Positions 16,774 through 26,074 of a stretch of DNA of 64,000 nucleotides are shown here, piece after piece; position 1 is the first letter of the stretch, and the number at the start of each line of letters is the position of its first letter. The DNA is from Acinetobacter gyllenbergii CIP 110306 = MTCC 11365. GTDB lineage: Bacteria > Pseudomonadota > Gammaproteobacteria > Pseudomonadales > Moraxellaceae. The notes under the pieces are model-generated. The model ran no database searches, was not told where the DNA came from, and saw only the letters and a list, made by a program, of their open reading frames with translations. The position numbers and the translations under genes are program-made. The stretch spans positions 93,753 to 157,752 of the forward strand of contig NZ_ATGG01000028.1 in NCBI RefSeq assembly GCF_000413855.1, in the 5' to 3' direction.

Positions 16774-16908
16774 AATAATTAAAATCAAATCAACCCTTTT
16801 CTGTTGCTGTGGACTTTTAGCATTCGACTAAAGTCTGATAAAAAATATCCCGAGCAGTATTCCATTTGTGTACTTCGGGTTACCAATCGCGAAAGACAAA
16901 ACTATAAA

Positions 16909-16936
16909 TATGACTTTTAGACGATATCTGTATAAT
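16909..16936 (+). promoter_or_regulatory. Candidate pgm promoter
   Basis: A perfect TATAAT at 16931-16936 lies 37 bases before the pgm start, with TATGAC 16 bases upstream as a weak -35. The 386-base lldP-pgm gap otherwise holds the LldR operators. Confidence 0.5.
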
Positions 16937-16973
16937 CTGTTCACAACTCAAAACAGCAATTGAATTGAAAAAT

Positions 16974-18344
16974 ATGACGCAACTGACTTGCTTTAAAGCC
17001 TACGATATTCGCGGCAAACTCGGCACAGAACTGAATGAAGAGATTGCCTATAACATTGGTCGTGCCTATGGACAAATCTACCAACCAAAAACGGTTGTGA
17101 TCGGTTGTGATATCCGTTTAAGTAGCGAAGGCCTAAAACAGTCAACCATTCAGGGTTTAAATGATGCAGGAGTAAATGTACTTGATCTCGGTATGACAGG
17201 GACTGAGGAAGTCTATTTCGCTGCCTTCCATCTCGATGTACAAGGTGGGATTGAAGTGACTGCCAGCCACAACCCAATGGATTACAACGGGATGAAATTG
17301 GTGCGTGAGAATGCACGTCCAATCAGTGCAGAAACGGGATTAAAAGAAATTCAGGCATTGGCTGAAACTGGCCAATTTAACGAAGTATCGCAAAAAGGCA
17401 CAACGCAAAACTATAATATTTTGCCTGAGTTTATTGATCACCTTCTGACCTATATTGATCCACAAAAAATTAAACCGCTTAAACTGGTGGTCAATGCAGG
17501 CAACGGTGCAGCAGGTCATGTGATTGATGCCATCGAACAAAAATTCCAACAACTGAACATTCCCGTTGAGTTCATTAAAATTCACCATGAAGCAGATGGC
17601 ACTTTCCCGAATGGTATCCCGAACCCAATCCTCATTGAAAACCGAGACAGTACGCGTGATGCCGTACTTCAGCATCAAGCCGATATGGGCATTGCCTGGG
17701 ATGGCGACTTTGACCGTTGCTTCCTGTTTGATGAAAAAGGGCAATTTATCGAAGGTTATTACATCGTTGGTTTATTGGCACAGGCCTTCCTGATCAAACA
17801 GGCTGGTGAAAAAATTGTGCATGACCCACGTTTGGTCTGGAATACCTTTGACATCGTCGATCAATACCAAGGCATCGCAGTACAATCTAAATCTGGACAT
17901 GCATTTATTAAGGATGTCATGCGTGAACACAATGCCGTGTACGGCGGTGAAATGAGCGCGCACCACTATTTCCGTGATTTTGCCTATTGCGATAGCGGTA
18001 TGATTCCTTGGTTACTGACTATTGCCCTACTCTCGGAAACAGGTCAATCACTCTCAACGCTAGTTGAAAACATGATTGCCAAATTCCCATGTAGTGGTGA
18101 AATCAACTTTAAAGTGGCAGATACCCAAGCCACCGTACAAAAGATCTTTGATCATTATGCCGATCAAAATCCGCAAGTAGACCGTACTGATGGGGTGAGC
18201 CTTGATTTTGGTGCATGGCGTTTAAATGTCCGTGCTTCCAATACCGAGCCTTTACTGCGTTTAAATATTGAAAGCCGTGCCGATCAAAACCCGCAACCGA
18301 TGCAACATTATGTTGATGAATTAACTGGGTTAATTCAGGGTTAA
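16974..18344 (+). CDS. pgm: Phosphomannomutase/phosphoglucomutase
   Basis: Interconverts hexose 6-phosphate and hexose 1-phosphate, supplying Glc-1-P for GalU and the capsule. The 456-residue alpha-D-phosphohexomutase has the catalytic phosphoserine loop TASHNP (Ser98), the metal loop DGDFDRC (about residues 242-248) and the C-terminal phosphate-binding RASNTEPLLRLN. The ATG at 16974 gives the usual MTQLTCFKAYDIRG start; an in-frame TTG at 16965 is unlikely. It faces the minus-strand capsule genes and has its own terminator, a usual feature of the lldP-side end of Acinetobacter K loci. Confidence 0.93.
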   Translation: MTQLTCFKAYDIRGKLGTELNEEIAYNIGRAYGQIYQPKTVVIGCDIRLSSEGLKQSTIQGLNDAGVNVLDLGMTGTEEVYFAAFHLDVQGGIEVTASHNPMDYNGMKLVRENARPISAETGLKEIQALAETGQFNEVSQKGTTQNYNILPEFIDHLLTYIDPQKIKPLKLVVNAGNGAAGHVIDAIEQKFQQLNIPVEFIKIHHEADGTFPNGIPNPILIENRDSTRDAVLQHQADMGIAWDGDFDRCFLFDEKGQFIEGYYIVGLLAQAFLIKQAGEKIVHDPRLVWNTFDIVDQYQGIAVQSKSGHAFIKDVMREHNAVYGGEMSAHHYFRDFAYCDSGMIPWLLTIALLSETGQSLSTLVENMIAKFPCSGEINFKVADTQATVQKIFDHYADQNPQVDRTDGVSLDFGAWRLNVRASNTEPLLRLNIESRADQNPQPMQHYVDELTGLIQG

Positions 18345-18355
18345 TTCAGCCCAAT

Positions 18356-18382
18356 AAAAAAGGAGCATATTGCTCCTTTTTT
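18356..18382. terminator. Bidirectional terminator between pgm and galE
   Basis: AAAAAAGGAGCA, a short loop and TGCTCCTTTTTT form a symmetrical hairpin that can end both pgm and the capsule operon. Confidence 0.9.
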
Positions 18383-18395
18383 ATTGCTTTAGCAT

Positions 18396-19412
18396 TCAGT
18401 TAAAGCCGTTGGGATTCTGCTTCTGCCAATTCCAGCTATCCGCCAGCATATCTTCCAAGGTATATTGAGGCTGCCAACCGAGCTCGCCCAATGCACGCGT
18501 ATTGTCTGCAAATGAAGTGGCAACATCACCTGCACGACGTGGTGCAAATTCAAACGCAACAGGCACACCATTGATTTGCTCAAAGGTATTTTTGACTTGT
18601 AATACCGATGAGCCATTGCCCGTGCCAATGTTCCAAGCACGACAGCCTTGTGTAGATAAACGATTATTCAAAGCACACAGATGAGCATTGGCCAGATCCA
18701 CCACATGGATATAATCACGAACACCAGTACCATCTACAGTGTCATAATCATTGCCATAAATGGACAATTTTTCACGACGGCCCACTGCGACCTGTGTGAC
18801 ATACGGCATGAGATTATTTGGAATCCCCTGCGGATCTTCACCAATCTGACCGCTTTTATGCGCGCCAACAGGATTAAAATAACGAAGTAAAGCAATCGAC
18901 CAGCGTGCATCTGCTTGTGCGAGTTTTTGCAGCATTTGCTCAACAATCAGTTTGGTATAACCATAATTGTTATTTGGCATTCCCGTTGGCATATCTTCAT
19001 TCAAAGGCGACACATTGGCTTCGTCATAAACCGTTGCAGATGAGCTGAATACCAGGCTAAATACACCTGCGCGCTCCATCGCCTTGACCAACTGGATACT
19101 ACCCGCAATATTATTATCAAAATAAGCCAATGGAATCTGCTGGCTTTCACCAACCGCTTTCAGACCAGCAAAATGAATGACTGCATCAATCTGATGGTCT
19201 TGGAAAACTGAATCTAACTCAGCCTGATTGCGAATATCACCCTGCACAAACACCAAACTTTTATTTGCTAATGCTTGTACTCGACCTAAAGATTCATCTG
19301 AGCTGTTTGAGAGGTTATCGAAAACAATCACCTCGTGACCTGCAGTAAGCAACTCTAAACAAGTATGGGAGCCAATATAGCCCGCACCACCCGTCACTAA
19401 AATTTTAGCCAT
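18396..19412 (-). CDS. galE: UDP-glucose/UDP-N-acetylglucosamine 4-epimerase (GalE/Gne1)
   Basis: An NAD-dependent short-chain epimerase that makes UDP-Gal and/or UDP-GalNAc for the capsule. The 338-residue product has the Rossmann motif TGGAGYIGSH (residues 7-16), catalytic Ser124 in FSSSATVY and the YGYTK pair (Tyr150, Lys154). At this position, between gpi and pgm, Acinetobacter K loci carry the gene called gne1. Whether it accepts N-acetylated sugars cannot be read with certainty. Its start overlaps the gpi stop by eight bases; it is the last gene of the long minus-strand operon. Confidence 0.9.
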   Translation of the reverse strand: MAKILVTGGAGYIGSHTCLELLTAGHEVIVFDNLSNSSDESLGRVQALANKSLVFVQGDIRNQAELDSVFQDHQIDAVIHFAGLKAVGESQQIPLAYFDNNIAGSIQLVKAMERAGVFSLVFSSSATVYDEANVSPLNEDMPTGMPNNNYGYTKLIVEQMLQKLAQADARWSIALLRYFNPVGAHKSGQIGEDPQGIPNNLMPYVTQVAVGRREKLSIYGNDYDTVDGTGVRDYIHVVDLANAHLCALNNRLSTQGCRAWNIGTGNGSSVLQVKNTFEQINGVPVAFEFAPRRAGDVATSFADNTRALGELGWQPQYTLEDMLADSWNWQKQNPNGFN

Positions 19413-21081
19413 CTGTTTTTCCTAATAATATTTTCAACAAACCTTGTGTTGATGCATCAAATTTAGAGAGATCATCCTGTTCACGGTTCAAAATCGGTAA
19501 CAGCTGATTGGCAATTTCTTTGCCTTTCTCAACGCCCCATTGGTCAAAGGGATTAATATTCCACAACACCGACTGCACAAAAACCTTATGTTCATACATC
19601 GCAATCAGCATCCCTAAGCTATAAGGATTCAGCTCTTTGAGTAAAATAGTGGAGCTGGGTTGATTGCCTTCATATTGTTTATACGTTGGTAAATCTTCCA
19701 GTTCATCTGCTGCCAAGGCTTGATTCCCAAAAGCCAACAGGCGCGACTGTGCTAAACAGTTGGATAAAGCCAAATGATGCTGCTCAGCCAAGGCCTCTGC
19801 ACTTTCAGCATAGGTAAACTGATTAGCATTATAGCGTTTCACAGGGGCAATAAAGTCACAACTGACGGAGTGCGTGCCTTGATGCAGCAACTGGTAAAAG
19901 GCATGCTGTGCATTGGGCCCAACCTCTCCCCACACAATTGGGCAAGTGGCTGAACTGACCTTTTCTCCATTGCGTTGAATCGATTTACCATTAGATTCCA
20001 TTTCAAGCTGCTGCAAATAAGCTGCAAAATATTTGAGACGGCCATCATACGGTAAAACTGCATGGGTCTGGATATCCAGAAAATTGTTATTCCACGCACC
20101 TAACAGACCCATCAAAACAGGAATATTCTGCTGAAATGGTGCGGATTGAAAATGCTGGTCAATCGCATAAGCCCCTGCTAACAGTTGCTTAAATCCCTCA
20201 ACGCCAATGGTCAGGGCAATTGGTAAACCAATACATGACCACAGTGAATAACGACCGCCGACCCAATCCCATAACAACAGCTGTTTATCAGCAGCAATGC
20301 CCCACTCTGTCATCTTGTCAGGCTTAGTCGAAACCCCGATAAAATGATTTTGCAGAATCTTGTCATTATGCCCCAATGCCTTTTCTAACCATTGACGCAC
20401 GGTTTGTGCATTGGAAAGTGTATCAATGGTGCCAAAGGATTTTGACGAGATAATAAATAAGGTTGTTTCAGGACGGAGTTGATGCAATAACTCAGATAGC
20501 TGGCTGCCATCCATGGTCGAAACAAAATGCACATCTAAAGCTTTTGTGGTCGCGACCTTAAAGTCGGAGAGTGCATGCGTCACCATGAGTGGGCCGAGAT
20601 CAGAGCCGCCCACACCAATATTGACTACATCTTGAATCACCTCACCCGTCGCACCACGATACTGCCCTGCATGGATTTTATCCACCAAGGCATACATACG
20701 TTCTAGCTGCTGCTGTACCTGATGATTCACTTCAGTAAAATCTGAACTCGATTGTGGTAAGCGTAAAGCCCAATGCATCGCTGCGCGGTGTTCGGTATAG
20801 TTAATCGGTTCAGATGAAAAGAGCTTTTTGATCCAGCCTTTTAAATCTTGCGCCTGAGCCAAATCCACCAAACCATTTAAAATCGTCTGGTCTATACGAT
20901 GCTTACTAAAATCTAAAACGATTTGATCATATTCAACTGAAAAACGTTTAAATCGTGTTGAGTCTTCTGCAAATAATGCTTTTAGATGGATCTCTTTAAA
21001 TTGCTGTTTTAAAGATGACAAATGCTCAAGCACTGAAACCTGCTCCTTGACTGCAAAGGGCTGAATCTGCTTTACCATCAT
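19405..21081 (-). CDS. gpi: Glucose-6-phosphate isomerase
   Basis: Interconverts Glc-6-P and Fru-6-P, feeding both central metabolism and nucleotide-sugar supply. The 558-residue product carries the PGI signatures NIGVGGSDLGP (residues 154-164) and VWGEVGPNAQHAFYQLLHQG. It starts in a TAATG overlap with the ugd stop, indicating coupling. gpi is a standard member of the conserved galU-ugd-gpi block at the lldP-side end of Acinetobacter K loci. Confidence 0.95.
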   Translation of the reverse strand: MMVKQIQPFAVKEQVSVLEHLSSLKQQFKEIHLKALFAEDSTRFKRFSVEYDQIVLDFSKHRIDQTILNGLVDLAQAQDLKGWIKKLFSSEPINYTEHRAAMHWALRLPQSSSDFTEVNHQVQQQLERMYALVDKIHAGQYRGATGEVIQDVVNIGVGGSDLGPLMVTHALSDFKVATTKALDVHFVSTMDGSQLSELLHQLRPETTLFIISSKSFGTIDTLSNAQTVRQWLEKALGHNDKILQNHFIGVSTKPDKMTEWGIAADKQLLLWDWVGGRYSLWSCIGLPIALTIGVEGFKQLLAGAYAIDQHFQSAPFQQNIPVLMGLLGAWNNNFLDIQTHAVLPYDGRLKYFAAYLQQLEMESNGKSIQRNGEKVSSATCPIVWGEVGPNAQHAFYQLLHQGTHSVSCDFIAPVKRYNANQFTYAESAEALAEQHHLALSNCLAQSRLLAFGNQALAADELEDLPTYKQYEGNQPSSTILLKELNPYSLGMLIAMYEHKVFVQSVLWNINPFDQWGVEKGKEIANQLLPILNREQDDLSKFDASTQGLLKILLGKTDG

Positions 21082-22340
21082 TAACGTCCCACCCCCATAT
21101 ATGCAAAACCTTGTGCTTTAACATAGTCCGGATTATAAATATTACGACCATCCAAAATTAAAGGATGCGCCATGAGCTGCTCAAGTTGTTTAAACTCTGG
21201 GCTCCAATACTGTTTCCATGCGGTCAGCACGCAAAGACCATGCACATTTTTGACCGCATCATATTGATCTTCACAAAGAATCAAATTATCGCGTTGTCCA
21301 TACATCTGTTTTATTTCATCTAAAGCTTGCGGATCATGCAGATGAACCGTTACGCCTTGAGCCCAAAGTGCTGCAAGCATTTGATGAATTGGGGACTGCT
21401 GAATACTTGAGGTATTTTCCTTAAAAGAAGCTCCCCAAATCGCAACAGATTTCCCTTGTAAATCACCATGGTAATAATTCCATAGCTTACGAAATAGGAT
21501 TTCTTTCTGTTGCTCATTAATTTCCCAGACCTGACCCAGCAACTGGCTTTTTACCCCAGTATTTGCAACGGTATTGGAAAGTGTCAAAATATCATGAGAA
21601 AAATTTTCACCACCAAAACCCGCACCTGGCGCCAAGTAAGCTGAACCAATCCGGTTATCCGCTGCCATGCCCTGTCGAACAGAAGCAATATCAATTCCGA
21701 GTTTCTCAGCGACCACCGCCAAGTCATTGATATAGCTAATCCGTGTCGCCAACATGCCCGAGATACTAAGTTTGGTAAACTCGGCATCTAAAATTGGCAT
21801 AAACAGATATTGCTGCGCTAAAGGGAAAAAAGGGCGAAGCAATTCTTTGACTTTAATCTGAACATCGGTTTGAGTACATCCCACAATCAGCTGTTTGGCC
21901 TGAGTCAAACTATGTAAAGCATTCCCTTCCTGAATCGTATCCGGCAAATACACCCAGTCATCTTCAGAAAGAATTTGCTTAAAGCGCTCAGTACCCTGCA
22001 AACCAAAAGTTGAAGCATTGATCATTAACTTCGGATGAATAATTGGGCGCTGTTTTAAAGATTGCAGTAGTTGAAAAACTTGCTGTTCTTGAGTCTGATT
22101 AAAACTAAATAAATAGGCATCAATATCAAGCGGAATACCATCCAACTCACGATAACTTAAGAAACCGCTGTTCCGCTGTTTTTCCAGAAGATGGCTGACA
22201 TTTTCATCATGAAATGAATATTGCTGCCCCTCCACATTCCCATCAAGTTGAGAACACCAATATACAAAGTGCCCAGATTCGGACAATAAGGCAGACATGA
22301 CGCCTGCATATAAAGTATTACCAAAAATTGCAACTTTCAT
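21081..22340 (-). CDS. ugd: UDP-glucose dehydrogenase family protein with altered active site
   Basis: Annotated by family and position as Ugd, which would oxidise UDP-Glc to UDP-GlcA. Key residues differ. The catalytic Cys motif (GxGFGGxCFxKD in active enzymes) reads GAGFGGENFSHD at residues 239-250, with Asn246 at the Cys position. The active-site Asn of the EMxKYAxNAFLATK helix is Ser194 (FTKLSISGMLATR), and its final Lys is Arg. The N-terminal Rossmann loop is GNTLYAG instead of GxGYVG. The fold and the C-terminal domain (VAIWGASFKENTSSIQQSP) are retained. The 419-residue start at 22340 is preferred because a GGGGG ribosome site lies nine bases upstream. It is co-translated with gpi. Confidence 0.75.
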   Translation of the reverse strand: MKVAIFGNTLYAGVMSALLSESGHFVYWCSQLDGNVEGQQYSFHDENVSHLLEKQRNSGFLSYRELDGIPLDIDAYLFSFNQTQEQQVFQLLQSLKQRPIIHPKLMINASTFGLQGTERFKQILSEDDWVYLPDTIQEGNALHSLTQAKQLIVGCTQTDVQIKVKELLRPFFPLAQQYLFMPILDAEFTKLSISGMLATRISYINDLAVVAEKLGIDIASVRQGMAADNRIGSAYLAPGAGFGGENFSHDILTLSNTVANTGVKSQLLGQVWEINEQQKEILFRKLWNYYHGDLQGKSVAIWGASFKENTSSIQQSPIHQMLAALWAQGVTVHLHDPQALDEIKQMYGQRDNLILCEDQYDAVKNVHGLCVLTAWKQYWSPEFKQLEQLMAHPLILDGRNIYNPDYVKAQGFAYMGVGR

Positions 22341-22357
22341 AAACATTTGCCCCCAAT

Positions 22358-23233
22358 CTAGAGAGCCAGCTCTTTGATTAAGCTTTTAAAATCTTCGCCA
22401 AGTTTTGGATGTTCAATCCCATAGTGTAATACAGCTTTTAGATAACCCAGCTTACTACCACAGTCAAAGGTCTGTCCCTTCATACGATACGCTTCAACCG
22501 CTTCCGATTGCTGCAATGCTGCAATCGCATCAGTCAGCTGAATTTCATTGCCCGCTCCACGTGGGGTATGTGCTAGAAGCTCCATAATCTGAGCAGGTAG
22601 GATATAACGACCGACAACAGACAAGTTTGAAGGTGCTGTACCTACTGCAGGTTTCTCTACAATACCCTGCATGACGATACTTTCACCTTCATTTGGAGAA
22701 ACAGCTACATCTACAATGCCATACTGGTCAACCAAGTGATCTGGCACGGCCTCAACCATAATCTGTGCAGCCTGAGATTGATCAAACCGTTGAATCATCA
22801 GAGATAAATCATTCTCAGCAGTCTGATTTTTAACTAAAACATCAGGTAATAACACGGCAAAAGCCTCATCACCTACAATATCTTTAGCGCACAATACCGC
22901 ATGCCCAAGACCTAAAGGCTGTGGTTGGCGCACACTGATAACACTGACATGTTTTGGTAAAATATCAGTGATCTCTTTCAGCAGATCAAACTTCTTTTTC
23001 TGCTCTAAGGTTGTTTCTAACTCAAAATTACGATCAAAATAATTTTCAATCGATGCCTTTGATGAGTGTGTCACTAAAATAATTTGTTCAATACCGGCTT
23101 CAACAGCTTCTCGAACCACATATTCAATTGCGGGACGGTCAACAACGGTCACCATTTCCTTTGGAATAGATTTGCTTGCAGGCAGGAATCGGGTACCTAG
23201 ACCTGCGACGGGTAAAATTGCTTTTTTGATCAT
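22358..23233 (-). CDS. galU: UTP-glucose-1-phosphate uridylyltransferase
   Basis: Makes UDP-glucose from UTP and Glc-1-P. The 291-residue product begins MIKKAILPVAGLGTRFLPAS, the nucleotide-binding motif of GalU, with SIPKEMVTVVDRPAIEYVV next. Three ATGs stand in tandem (23239, 23236, 23233); the last gives the family's usual N-terminus. It is part of the constant block of the capsule locus, following the initiating transferase gene. Confidence 0.95.
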   Translation of the reverse strand: MIKKAILPVAGLGTRFLPASKSIPKEMVTVVDRPAIEYVVREAVEAGIEQIILVTHSSKASIENYFDRNFELETTLEQKKKFDLLKEITDILPKHVSVISVRQPQPLGLGHAVLCAKDIVGDEAFAVLLPDVLVKNQTAENDLSLMIQRFDQSQAAQIMVEAVPDHLVDQYGIVDVAVSPNEGESIVMQGIVEKPAVGTAPSNLSVVGRYILPAQIMELLAHTPRGAGNEIQLTDAIAALQQSEAVEAYRMKGQTFDCGSKLGYLKAVLHYGIEHPKLGEDFKSLIKELAL

Positions 23234-23261
23234 CATCATTATTACTTTAAAAAATAAATCG

Positions 23262-23882
23262 TTACTTTACAGATTGGTCAACGTTTTCTTGAGGTCCATT
23301 CCCCTTAAACAGTGAAGGACCAACGTGACCAGGGGCATTGATTCCCTCTTTTCTCAACATCACTTTAACGGTCTGGAACATCAATTTAAAGTCAACCCAA
23401 GTATTGTGATTATCAACATACCACACATCACATTTGAATCGTTCTTCATAATCCAGTTCATTACGCCCACTCACTTGAGCCAGTCCTGTCATTCCAGGAC
23501 GGACTTCCAAACGACGAGCTTGTTCTGGAGAATATAGTTCAACAAAATCTTTGAGCATTGGACGAGGTCCGACCACACTCATGTCGCCTTTTAATACATT
23601 CAGTAGCTGCGGCATTTCATCCAGACTGGTTGAACGTAGTTTTTGTCCAAACGGTGTTATACGAGCTTCGTCAGGTAATGGATTTCCTTCTGCATCAAAG
23701 GCATCCTTCATTGAACGGAACTTGATCATTTTAAATAATTTTCCGTCCTTCCCAGGTCTTTCTTGATAGAAGAATATTGGAGATCCGAGATTCTTACGTA
23801 CCTTAAAAGCTACGATTATAAATATTGGCGACAACACTACTAAAGCTATTAAAGAGATAACTATGTCGACTAAGCGCTTCAT
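23262..23882 (-). CDS. itrA: Initiating sugar-1-phosphate transferase (ItrA type)
   Basis: A polyprenyl-phosphate hexose-1-phosphate transferase that loads the first sugar of the K unit on undecaprenyl phosphate. The 206-residue product has one N-terminal membrane segment (residues 5-28), then the PHPT domain motifs FKMIKFRSM, DEMPQLLNVLKGDMSVVGPR and RPGMTGLAQVSGRNELDYEE. A GTG at 23894 would add four residues; the ATG at 23882 gives the usual MKRLVDIV start. Acinetobacter ItrA variants use GalNAc-1-P, GlcNAc-1-P or QuiNAc-type sugars. The variant cannot be fixed here, though galE/gne nearby makes GalNAc plausible. Confidence 0.9.
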   Translation of the reverse strand: MKRLVDIVISLIALVVLSPIFIIVAFKVRKNLGSPIFFYQERPGKDGKLFKMIKFRSMKDAFDAEGNPLPDEARITPFGQKLRSTSLDEMPQLLNVLKGDMSVVGPRPMLKDFVELYSPEQARRLEVRPGMTGLAQVSGRNELDYEERFKCDVWYVDNHNTWVDFKLMFQTVKVMLRKEGINAPGHVGPSLFKGNGPQENVDQSVK

Positions 23883-23894
23883 ATTTTCATTCAC

Positions 23895-24737
23895 TCATTT
23901 TTTAATATCTTTACGAAGAAAGCTATTATAAATTTTCCCTAGCATATTTGCTGGCAACAGCCTAAATGCAGACCTTACCAAGAACAGCATGTTAGCATAT
24001 AGAGGATTTTGTAACTTTAGCTGTTTCTTTAAATCTAGTAACTGTTTTTCACTTTTAATATATTCGAAACCTTTACGACGTGCATGCATACCATTGCCAA
24101 CACGAGCATATAGCAGAACATCTGGCAAGTTCGCCACTTTATGATTGTTACCGATCACACGCAACCATAAGTTGTAGTCCTCCATGAACAAGTGATGTTG
24201 GTATCCACCAAGAGCTAAAATAACTTCACGTTTGTAAGCAACAGTCATATGGTTAAAAGGGCATCGTTTTTTTGCAAATTCTTTAATTTCTTCATAAGTT
24301 TGTGGTACAGCTTTCAAAACATTGGCATCAGAGATATCCTGATCAAATTCCATCACCTGCCCACTAAACAATACTACATCTGGATGCTGTTGTATGAAAG
24401 CAGCCTGCTTTTCAAAACGATCAGCGGTACAGATGTCATCCGTATCCATACGAAAGACCCAATCGTAACTACAATGTTTTAAACCTTCATTTAATGCTTT
24501 TCCAAGTCCAACATTTTGAGGGAGTGCGATAATTTTTAGCGTCTCACCAATTTTTGACTGCCAATTTTGTACGCAAGCAGTAAGTTCTCCACCTATGGGA
24601 CCATCAAGTACTAATACAATTTCATTTGGTTTTAAATTTTGATTATCCCAAATGCTTTTCAAACAATTATCTAAATAAACAGGATTCTCTTTATGATATA
24701 AAGAGGCCAATACTGAGAAGAAAAAACCATTAAACAT
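23895..24737 (-). CDS. Family 2 glycosyltransferase
   Basis: The 280-residue GT-A enzyme has the N-terminal FSVLASLYHKENPVYLDNCL strand-helix, LVLDGP, and the DxD-type metal site FRMDTDDIC at about residues 94-102. MEDYNLWLRV near residues 184-193 matches the ED acceptor/base motif of GT2 proteins. It probably adds a neutral hexose or amino sugar to the lipid-linked first sugar on the cytoplasmic face. It is the only conventional glycosyltransferase in this locus, which limits the K unit to about three sugars together with Itr and the KpsS-like protein. Confidence 0.88.
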   Translation of the reverse strand: MFNGFFFSVLASLYHKENPVYLDNCLKSIWDNQNLKPNEIVLVLDGPIGGELTACVQNWQSKIGETLKIIALPQNVGLGKALNEGLKHCSYDWVFRMDTDDICTADRFEKQAAFIQQHPDVVLFSGQVMEFDQDISDANVLKAVPQTYEEIKEFAKKRCPFNHMTVAYKREVILALGGYQHHLFMEDYNLWLRVIGNNHKVANLPDVLLYARVGNGMHARRKGFEYIKSEKQLLDLKKQLKLQNPLYANMLFLVRSAFRLLPANMLGKIYNSFLRKDIKK

Positions 24738-24745
24738 ATAACACC

Positions 24746-26074
24746 TTATACATTTTTCCGCATAGACAGCACTATTAAAAGCATGATTACCAACAGGAAT
24801 AAAAGGTATTTAAAAGTAAATAATTGGTAATTTGTAGCAGAAACAATAACAATCTGCATAGTATACATTAGCCTAAAAACTAGCAGAACAATTATTAAAT
24901 TATTAGATCTAACAGAACTAACAAACAGCCAAGTACAAAAAGCTAAAACTAATCCGTATATGAAATTTAATAGGCCACCAAGAAAATAACCAAAAAAATA
25001 CACATGATTAAAAACACCAACTGATGTAAAAGTACTTCCAGTTTCAAATAAACTTTCAGCAACATATGTAGGTGCAAATTGATACATAAAAAAATATGGA
25101 CCAACTGATTTTGGTTCGGCTCCAAAACCTAAATAATGAACAAAAGCTAAATATATATCACGTGGAAAAACAGAGGAATTTAAATCAGTAATCCACCACA
25201 TCTGTGGTTGCAAGCTTACACGAGTAAAAAATCTTTCAGATGTTGAAACATCATCTAAGCTTTGGAACCCTAGAAAAATCCCAACCACAACAAAACTAAG
25301 AATAAAACCTGATGCAACTATTACTTTCTTATTAAGAAGCCTAACTGAGTTTGCATTTAAGACAATAAAGGGGGTGAAAAACAAAAATAGGGTTGTTATT
25401 ATTCCAGTAAATCGAACACCAGCGCAAAAAAGAACAAAAATAGATATTAACATCAAATTTAGATATATTTTTGATTTTTTCTTATAGAACAAATACCCCA
25501 ATCCAAGGTTAAATTGAATTATTGCATTAACTAATGTAGCCCCCCATTCAGGAGCATAAGATGCCCAATAATTCTGCCGATGTAAACTCATTAAAAAAGG
25601 GAAACCATAAATTAAAAAAATACCTAATAGCGTCAAGAAACTTATAATAACTACTGCAACAAAAGATCTTTCTATTAAAAAATTAGAATAAGAGTCAAAC
25701 CTAAAAAACTCGATTTTTCTAATATACCTATCAAGACAAGAATACCCCAAAAAAAGTCCTCCAAATAAAAGAAAGACTTGCATTGCAGCCCGTGTAGGCA
25801 GACCAGTTCTGTATGTAATTTCTTGGATTTCCGTAAGAAAAATGCCGTGCTCTAAAATTATAGAAATACAGACTGTAGTTAAGACAGTTAAACAGAAATA
25901 AATATTAGATAAAAATGGAACTTTAACTCTCTTAACCACAGCTACAAACCAGCATACCAATATAATTATTGAAAAATAATCAACATAAATACGCATAGTT
26001 GGCACTTCATTAGAAATAGAAATGTTTATTCCCAACAATATAAAAGTCAGAATAGATATTATTAGCAAATTCAT
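24746..26074 (-). CDS. wzy: Capsule repeat-unit polymerase (Wzy)
   Basis: The 442-residue protein is almost wholly hydrophobic, with roughly ten to twelve membrane segments and one larger polar loop (about residues 275-345, including TRVSLQPQMWWITDL and GAEPKSVGPYFFMYQF), as in Wzy polymerases. Sequence is poorly conserved in this family, so the call rests on topology and on its place between wzx/kpsS and the glycosyltransferase. It starts in a four-base overlap with the KpsS-like gene. The DNA here is visibly more AT-rich than the flanking genes. Confidence 0.82.
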   Translation of the reverse strand: MNLLIISILTFILLGINISISNEVPTMRIYVDYFSIIILVCWFVAVVKRVKVPFLSNIYFCLTVLTTVCISIILEHGIFLTEIQEITYRTGLPTRAAMQVFLLFGGLFLGYSCLDRYIRKIEFFRFDSYSNFLIERSFVAVVIISFLTLLGIFLIYGFPFLMSLHRQNYWASYAPEWGATLVNAIIQFNLGLGYLFYKKKSKIYLNLMLISIFVLFCAGVRFTGIITTLFLFFTPFIVLNANSVRLLNKKVIVASGFILSFVVVGIFLGFQSLDDVSTSERFFTRVSLQPQMWWITDLNSSVFPRDIYLAFVHYLGFGAEPKSVGPYFFMYQFAPTYVAESLFETGSTFTSVGVFNHVYFFGYFLGGLLNFIYGLVLAFCTWLFVSSVRSNNLIIVLLVFRLMYTMQIVIVSATNYQLFTFKYLLFLLVIMLLIVLSMRKNV

